This document shows positions 59,970-64,000 of a stretch of 64,000 bases of DNA, one piece after another. This DNA is from Thermaerobacter subterraneus DSM 13965 (GTDB taxonomy: Bacteria; Bacillota; Sulfobacillia; Thermaerobacterales; Thermaerobacteraceae), in assembly GCF_000183545.2 (NCBI RefSeq), contig NZ_JH976535.1, positions 1,737,837-1,801,836 of the forward strand, in the 5' to 3' direction. Position 1 is the first letter of the stretch. The number at the start of each line of letters is the position of its first letter. A model generated the notes under the pieces. The model saw only the letters and a program-made list of their open reading frames with translations, had not been told where the DNA came from and searched no databases. The position numbers and the translations under genes are program-made.

Positions 59970-61076
59970 TTGCAGGGGATGGGATGTGAGACCTTGCCGG
60001 ACGATGGATTCTGGAGTGCCGGGTGCTGGAGTGCCGAACTCGCCGCAGCCAGGGGGCGCGTCGCCCGGATCGCCGCCCGGACGCCCCTGATCCCCTCTCC
60101 CGCGCTGTCGGAGCGGCTGGGAACCGGCGTGTACCTGAAGCTCGAAACGCTTCAGCCCACGGGTTCCTTCAAGCTCCGGGGCGCCGCCAACAAGCTGGTC
60201 CGGCTCGCCGAATCGGCACCCAGCCTCGGATCACCGCCCGGTGTGGTCACCTTCTCCACGGGTAACCACGGGCGGGCCGTGGCCTACGTGGCCCGGCGGC
60301 TGGGACTCCGGGCCGTGGTGTGCGTCTCGGAGGGCGTGCCGCCCGTCAAGCTGGAGGCCATCCGCCGGCTAGGGGCCGAACTGGCCATGGCCCCCACCCA
60401 GGACGACGCGGAAGCCCTCTGCGCCCGCCTCGCTACCGAGCAGGGGCTGGTCGTGGTTCATCCCTTCGACGACCCCGACATCATCGCCGGCCAGGGCACC
60501 CTCGGCCTGGAAATCCTGGACGATCTGCCCGAGGTGGAGGCGGTGATCGTTCCGCTCTCCGGCGGTGGCCTGCTGTCCGGTGTGGGCCTGGCCCTGCGGC
60601 ACTTCGGACCGCCCCGCCCCGTGCAGCTCATCGGCGTTTCCATGGAACGGGGGCGGGTGATGTTCCACAGCCTCCGGGCCGGCCACCCCGTCACCCTGCC
60701 CGAGGAACCCAGCCTGGCCGACAGCCTGGTGGGCGGCATCGGCCTAGACAACCGCTGGACCTTCCGCCTGGTGGGCCGCCTGGCGACCGACGCCGTGCTG
60801 GTCTCGGAAGAAGCCATCGCCCGGGCCATGACCTTCATGCTGGAAGAACACGGCCTCCTGGTGGAAGGCGGCGCCGCCACCGCCATCGCCGCCCTGCTGG
60901 AGGCCGCCCCGCCAACCGGAACCGGCCGGCCCGACGCGGCTGCAGGCCGCAACCCCTTGACCTCCCTGAGGGGGGTCTTCCCCTGGCGGCCCGGGGGCCC
61001 CCTGCCCGTTCCCCGCCGCATCGTGGTGGTGGTCACGGGCCGCAACGTGGATCCGCGGCGGGTGCTCGGCGGCTGA
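59970..61076 (+). CDS. PLP-dependent threonine/serine dehydratase-like enzyme
   Basis: Fold-type II PLP enzyme, up to 368 aa. The Lys that holds PLP is in PTGSFKLRGAANKL, the phosphate loop neighbour is STGNHGRAVAYVARRLG, and the glycine cradle is PLSGGGLLSG. EEHGLLVEGGAATAIAALL is the serine/threonine dehydratase C-terminal motif. There is no ACT domain, so it is of the catabolic or EutB-like type rather than IlvA. Start is uncertain: TTG 59970 or ATG 59979, without a clear spacer. A Pro/Gly/Arg-rich loop lies at about 310-340. It is convergent with an LD-carboxypeptidase. Confidence 0.88.
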   Translation: MQGMGCETLPDDGFWSAGCWSAELAAARGRVARIAARTPLIPSPALSERLGTGVYLKLETLQPTGSFKLRGAANKLVRLAESAPSLGSPPGVVTFSTGNHGRAVAYVARRLGLRAVVCVSEGVPPVKLEAIRRLGAELAMAPTQDDAEALCARLATEQGLVVVHPFDDPDIIAGQGTLGLEILDDLPEVEAVIVPLSGGGLLSGVGLALRHFGPPRPVQLIGVSMERGRVMFHSLRAGHPVTLPEEPSLADSLVGGIGLDNRWTFRLVGRLATDAVLVSEEAIARAMTFMLEEHGLLVEGGAATAIAALLEAAPPTGTGRPDAAAGRNPLTSLRGVFPWRPGGPLPVPRRIVVVVTGRNVDPRRVLGG

Positions 61077-61121
61077 TGTCCCCGGCGCCCCGTGCCGGGA
61101 CGGAGCGCGGCCCTCGCCGCA

Positions 61122-61141
61122 GCCTCAAGATGCCTCAAGAT
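61122..61141. repeat. 10-bp tandem repeat (GCCTCAAGAT)
   Basis: Two perfect adjacent copies, 61122-61131 and 61132-61141, between convergent genes and just before the 22-bp-period repeat. Confidence 0.7.
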
Positions 61142-61150
61142 GCAGGGGTC

Positions 61151-61205
61151 CCCGATTGTTCAACGAGGAATCCCCGATTGTTCACTGACCGGCTCCCGAT
61201 TGTTC
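61151..61205. repeat. Three CCCGATTGTTC repeats at exact 22-bp period
   Basis: CCCGATTGTTC is found at 61151-61161, 61173-61183 and 61195-61205. The 11-bp cores are identical and the 11-bp spacers differ. It is in the 158-bp gap between the convergent dehydratase and carboxypeptidase genes. A 22-bp period is two helical turns, as for cooperative protein binding; alternatively it is a decayed repeat array. Confidence 0.85.
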
Positions 61206-61234
61206 GACGGCCCCTAATCACCCCGGCCGGCCTT

Positions 61235-62251
61235 TCAGGCTACCGCGGCCTCAAGGAGAAACAGGCGGGGCCGCTTCGGATCTGCCTCCAGCCGGGCCCG
61301 GATACCCAGCGGCAGGGTGAACATGGGGTCGGTGTGGCCAAAGTCGAAGTCGACGGCCACGGGAAAGTCGTAGCCGCGCACCGCCCGTAGAACGATCTCA
61401 TCGAGGGGGTCGTCCTCGGAAAAGCCCACCTGGGGAGGGAAGCGCCCCAGCACCAGGCCGGCGATACGGGCGAACACGCCCATGTGGCGGAGCTGCGTCA
61501 ACATGCGATCGACGGTGGCGGGTTGCTCGGCCTCGTCGTCCTCCAGGCAGAGGATCGCGCCGTCGACCTGAGGCCACCAGGGCGTCCCCGCCAGCAGAAG
61601 CAGCGTGCCGGCGTTGCCGGCCAGGATCGGGCCCTCGGCCCGGCCCGGGCGCAGGGTGCGCGGTCCCGGATTGGGTACGTAGCGCCGGGGCCGGTCGTCC
61701 TCCACGTCCCAGCGCAGGTGTTCCGGTGTCCACTCGCTTGACGGCACCAGTTCACCCGGTGGCGCGGCCTCCACGGTGACCTGGCGCAGGTGCTCCCACG
61801 TGTACGGGTGGATCCCGCCGTACTCGCCGAACTGCGGCAACAACGCGGGGCCGAGGATAGTCACCAGCCCGGTGCGGGCGTGCAAGGCCACGTGCAGGGC
61901 CGTGATGTCACTGTAGCCGATAAACAGCTTGGGATGGCGGGCGATGTACTCGTAGTCCAGGTCTTCCAGCAGGTGGTGGGAGTTGTAGCCTCCAATGGTA
62001 TTGATGATGGCCTTGACGTCGGGATCCCGCCAGAGGTCGTGCAGATCGCCCAGCCGTTGTTCGGGCGTCCCGGCGGTGTGGCCGTGGTGAGCCGTGACGT
62101 GACAAGCCGGCCGGGGACGGAAACCCCGCCGTTCGAGTTCCGTAAGGCCGCGCTGATAGCGCCGCGGGCACTCGGCGGCCACCGGGGCCGACAGGGACAC
62201 GACGCCGACGGTGTCTCCGGGACGCAACCGTGCGGGTTTACGCAGCGCCAT
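61235..62251 (-). CDS. LD-carboxypeptidase (S66 family)
   Basis: Serine peptidase of 338 aa that trims tetrapeptide stems or related microcin-like substrates. The nucleophile Ser is in FIGYSDITALHVAL, the Glu in ILCLEDDEAEQP and the His in DFDFGHTDPMFTLPLG. The N-terminus LRPGDTVGVVSLSAPVA is standard. ATG 62251 is favoured by the upstream GAGG and by homology; an ATG two codons earlier is possible. No signal peptide. It is convergent with the dehydratase. Confidence 0.9.
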   Translation of the reverse strand: MALRKPARLRPGDTVGVVSLSAPVAAECPRRYQRGLTELERRGFRPRPACHVTAHHGHTAGTPEQRLGDLHDLWRDPDVKAIINTIGGYNSHHLLEDLDYEYIARHPKLFIGYSDITALHVALHARTGLVTILGPALLPQFGEYGGIHPYTWEHLRQVTVEAAPPGELVPSSEWTPEHLRWDVEDDRPRRYVPNPGPRTLRPGRAEGPILAGNAGTLLLLAGTPWWPQVDGAILCLEDDEAEQPATVDRMLTQLRHMGVFARIAGLVLGRFPPQVGFSEDDPLDEIVLRAVRGYDFPVAVDFDFGHTDPMFTLPLGIRARLEADPKRPRLFLLEAAVA

Positions 62252-62600
62252 CCCCATCCTCTCCACCAAGCCCCCTCCGACCTCCTGCAGGCCCCTCCAA
62301 CCTCTGCGGGCCATGCGGCCAGCCCTGCTCGAGAGCCCGTGCACCGACCTGGTTGGCCGATGCGGTTCTTGCGGTAGGCGTTCTGGGTCCTGGCTCGGGT
62401 CGCCCTTCTACCGCGCTGGCCCACGGGTCCGGCGCGCAGGCCCGCGGGTGCAGGGTGCTGGCCCGTAGGTTCGGCCGTCGGGTCCGGCCGTCGGGTGCGG
62501 CCTCCGGGCCGGGCCAACGGGCCGGCCGGCGCACCCGGTCTACGGGACCAGCCTGCAGACACGTCCCTATCGGCGTTCGGGTCCGGCCGCGGCCGGCCGG
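62252..62600. other. GC-rich intergenic region with short CGGGTCCGGCCGT-like repeats
   Basis: No gene is recognised. Around 62470-62520 CGTCGGGTCCGGC-type units and other GGCCGG motifs recur imperfectly. It lies downstream of the small membrane protein gene and upstream of the LD-carboxypeptidase start, on the same strand. Confidence 0.45.
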
Positions 62601-62822
62601 CTACCGCCCCCGGCGGGCCGCCGCCCGGCCGATGGCATAGCCGCCCCAGGCTACCAGGAACAGCACCAGACCCGTGGGCAGGACCCAGCCAAAGAAGCCG
62701 GCCGCCGAACCGGCGCCGGCTGCACCAGCGGTCGCCGGCCCCTCTTCGGCCAGGTAACGGATCAGCAAAAAGGCGGCCAGCCACAAGAGGTTGACGGCGC
62801 CCACCACTTCGATGCGGTGCAT
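62601..62822 (-). CDS. Small two-pass membrane protein (73 aa)
   Basis: ATG 62822 follows AGGGGG with 7-nt spacing. Two hydrophobic helices (VVGAVNLLWLAAFLLIRYLA and GWVLPTGLVLFLVAWGGYAI) are separated by a Gly/Ala loop and end in a basic tail (GRAAARRGR). No family is recognised. It lies 139 bp after the GalU gene on the same strand. Confidence 0.65.
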   Translation of the reverse strand: MHRIEVVGAVNLLWLAAFLLIRYLAEEGPATAGAAGAGSAAGFFGWVLPTGLVLFLVAWGGYAIGRAAARRGR

Positions 62823-62961
62823 GGAACGGCCCCCTGCCTTGCTGCTGCGCCGAGCGGGATCGGGGCGAGCCCATTCGCCTGGCGATCGATGTGCGCCCCC
62901 CACTCACCGGCCTTTACGACGCGGTTAGCCCAGTCGGTCACTGCGTCGCCCGTTGCCCGCA

Positions 62962-63915
62962 TTACCGCTGCCGCTTGAGCGGCGCCGGCTGGGCCTGGCG
63001 CGTGGCCGCGGCCTGTTCGGCCCCCGGCCAGCGGCCGGTCCTGAGCTCGTCCACCAGGTTGAACAGGTAGTGGCGGAAGTCGGGGGCCAGCTCCGGCCGC
63101 ATCAGGGCAAACTCCACCGTGGCCTGCAGGAAGCCCAGCTTCTCCCCCACGTCATAGCGCCGGGACCGGGTCTGGTAGGCGTAGACCGCCTGGTCCCGGG
63201 CCAGCATCCGCAGGGCGTCGGTCAGCTGGATCTCGTCGTTCTTGCCGCGGCCCACCCGCTCCAGCAGGTCGAAGATCTCGGGCTCGATGATGTACCGGCC
63301 GACGATGGCCAGATTGGAGGGGGCCTCCGCCGGGTCGGGCTTTTCCACCATGTCCCGGACGCGGTAGAGGCCCTCCCCCACCGGCTCCCCCGCCACCACG
63401 CCATAGCGCCGCACCTGCTCCCGCGGCACCTCCCGCACGGCCACCACGCTGGCGCCCGTCTCGCGGTAGCGGGCCATCAGCTCCGCCAGGGCCGGTTCGT
63501 CCCCGATGAAGATCTCATCGCCCAGGAGCACGGCGAAGGGCTCGTCGCCCACGTGGCGGCGGGCCTGCAGCACCGCGTGGCCCAGTCCCAGCGGCTCCTT
63601 CTGCCGGACGAAGTGGACGTCGGCCAGGTCGGCGATGTAGCGCACCCACTCCAGCATCTCGTCCTTGTTGCCCCGCTCCAGGTGCCACTCCAGCTCGATG
63701 GAGCGGTCGAAGTGGTCTTCGATGGCACGCTTGCCGCGACCCGTGACGATCAGGATGTCGTCGATACCGGCCGCCACGGCCTCCTCCACCACATACTGGA
63801 TGATGGGCTTGTCGACCACGGGCAGCATTTCCTTGGGCTGGGCTTTGGTGGCCGGCAGGAAGCGCGTGCCCAGGCCGGCCGCCGGGATCACGGCCTTGCG
63901 GACGGTGCGTGGCAA
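62962..63915 (-). CDS. galU: UTP-glucose-1-phosphate uridylyltransferase
   Basis: Enzyme of 317 aa that makes UDP-glucose from UTP and glucose-1-phosphate for exopolysaccharide and wall polymers. The nucleotide-binding start KAVIPAAGLGTRFLPATKAQ and PKEMLPVVDKPIIQYVVEEA are diagnostic. Further GalU features are EPLGLGHAVLQAR, VLLGDEIF, VEKPDPAEAPSNLAIVGRYI and the C-terminal DVGEKLGFLQATVEFAL. TTG 63915 is favoured by GGAGGG eight bases upstream. It supplies precursor for the polysaccharide genes in this window. Confidence 0.94.
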   Translation of the reverse strand: MPRTVRKAVIPAAGLGTRFLPATKAQPKEMLPVVDKPIIQYVVEEAVAAGIDDILIVTGRGKRAIEDHFDRSIELEWHLERGNKDEMLEWVRYIADLADVHFVRQKEPLGLGHAVLQARRHVGDEPFAVLLGDEIFIGDEPALAELMARYRETGASVVAVREVPREQVRRYGVVAGEPVGEGLYRVRDMVEKPDPAEAPSNLAIVGRYIIEPEIFDLLERVGRGKNDEIQLTDALRMLARDQAVYAYQTRSRRYDVGEKLGFLQATVEFALMRPELAPDFRHYLFNLVDELRTGRWPGAEQAAATRQAQPAPLKRQR

Positions 63916-64000
63916 GGGACGAACCCTCCCCAACTTCCGGCGACGGTGTCGCCGGCCCACGAGGCCGGCGTATCCGTTGGTTTCCTGTCCCACATGCTTG

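Noticed and set aside
61151-61205. CRISPR array
   Set aside because: Repeats are 11 bp with 11-bp spacers and only three units, too short for CRISPR; no cas genes are near.
1-64000. rRNA, tRNA genes, prophage genes or a replication origin
   Set aside because: No conserved rRNA stretches, cloverleaf with CCA-type ends, phage structural genes or DnaA-box clusters were noticed by reading; a covariance-model search would be needed to be certain.

Overview
The window looks like a chromosome segment of a high-GC, Gram-positive-type Firmicute, possibly a Thermaerobacter-like thermophile. This is inferred from strong AGGAGG-type ribosome binding sites, many GTG and TTG starts, an SLH-domain protease, a FapA-type protein, and a SpoIIE-type phosphatase with STAS and HATPase partners. 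The species is not proven by the sequence. I saw no rRNA, tRNA or CRISPR array.

Layout. 1-5.2 kb (minus): a ROK repressor translationally coupled to an iron/polyamine-type ABC importer (binding protein, ATPase, permease cut by the window edge). 5.4-11.2 kb: a CocE-type serine hydrolase, a 63-residue membrane protein and a BY-type tyrosine kinase, present twice in tandem; the second hydrolase is truncated. 11.2-18.5 kb (minus): Wzz-like chain-length protein, then a much lower-GC stretch with four envelope-polysaccharide genes, then an initiating sugar-phosphate transferase broken by a 4-bp duplication. 18.9-25.4 kb (minus): a truncated Wzy/GT4 gene and, upstream of it, a 1580-codon ORF fusing a Wzy-like polymerase, a GT4 glycosyltransferase and a sugar-1-phosphate transferase. 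25.8-27.6 kb (plus): HTH-ImmA metallopeptidase and DUF4411-like PIN protein. 27.6-30.8 kb (minus): FetAB-like metal exporter overlapping a GT4 gene. 31-35.6 kb (minus): subtilase with SLH repeats, MurJ flippase. 35.7-42 kb (minus): a partner-switching cassette (TPR-GAF-PP2C phosphatase, HATPase anti-sigma protein with a G14 tract, STAS protein) and FapA. 42-45.6 kb (minus): small secreted protein, HD-GYP protein, MotAB. 45.8-47.5 kb (plus): a second MurJ. 47.6-55.2 kb (minus): IclR regulator and a complete dipeptide importer. 55.5-57.7 kb (plus): proline iminopeptidase-like hydrolase and M19 dipeptidase. 57.7-59.0 kb: a graveyard with TnpB, VapBC and integrase remnants. 59.0-59.7 kb (minus): an intact AbrB/PIN toxin-antitoxin pair. 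60-64 kb: PLP dehydratase, LD-carboxypeptidase, a small membrane protein, GalU.

Working together: GalU, the sugar-phosphate transferases, Wzy, Wzz, BY-kinases and glycosyltransferases form an exopolysaccharide programme. The IclR-Opp-peptidase block forms a peptide uptake and hydrolysis unit. The most unusual signals are the triple-fusion polysaccharide enzyme with its truncated neighbour, the tandem-duplicated hydrolase/kinase block in which all genes start with TTG, and the G14 tract inside an anti-sigma regulator.
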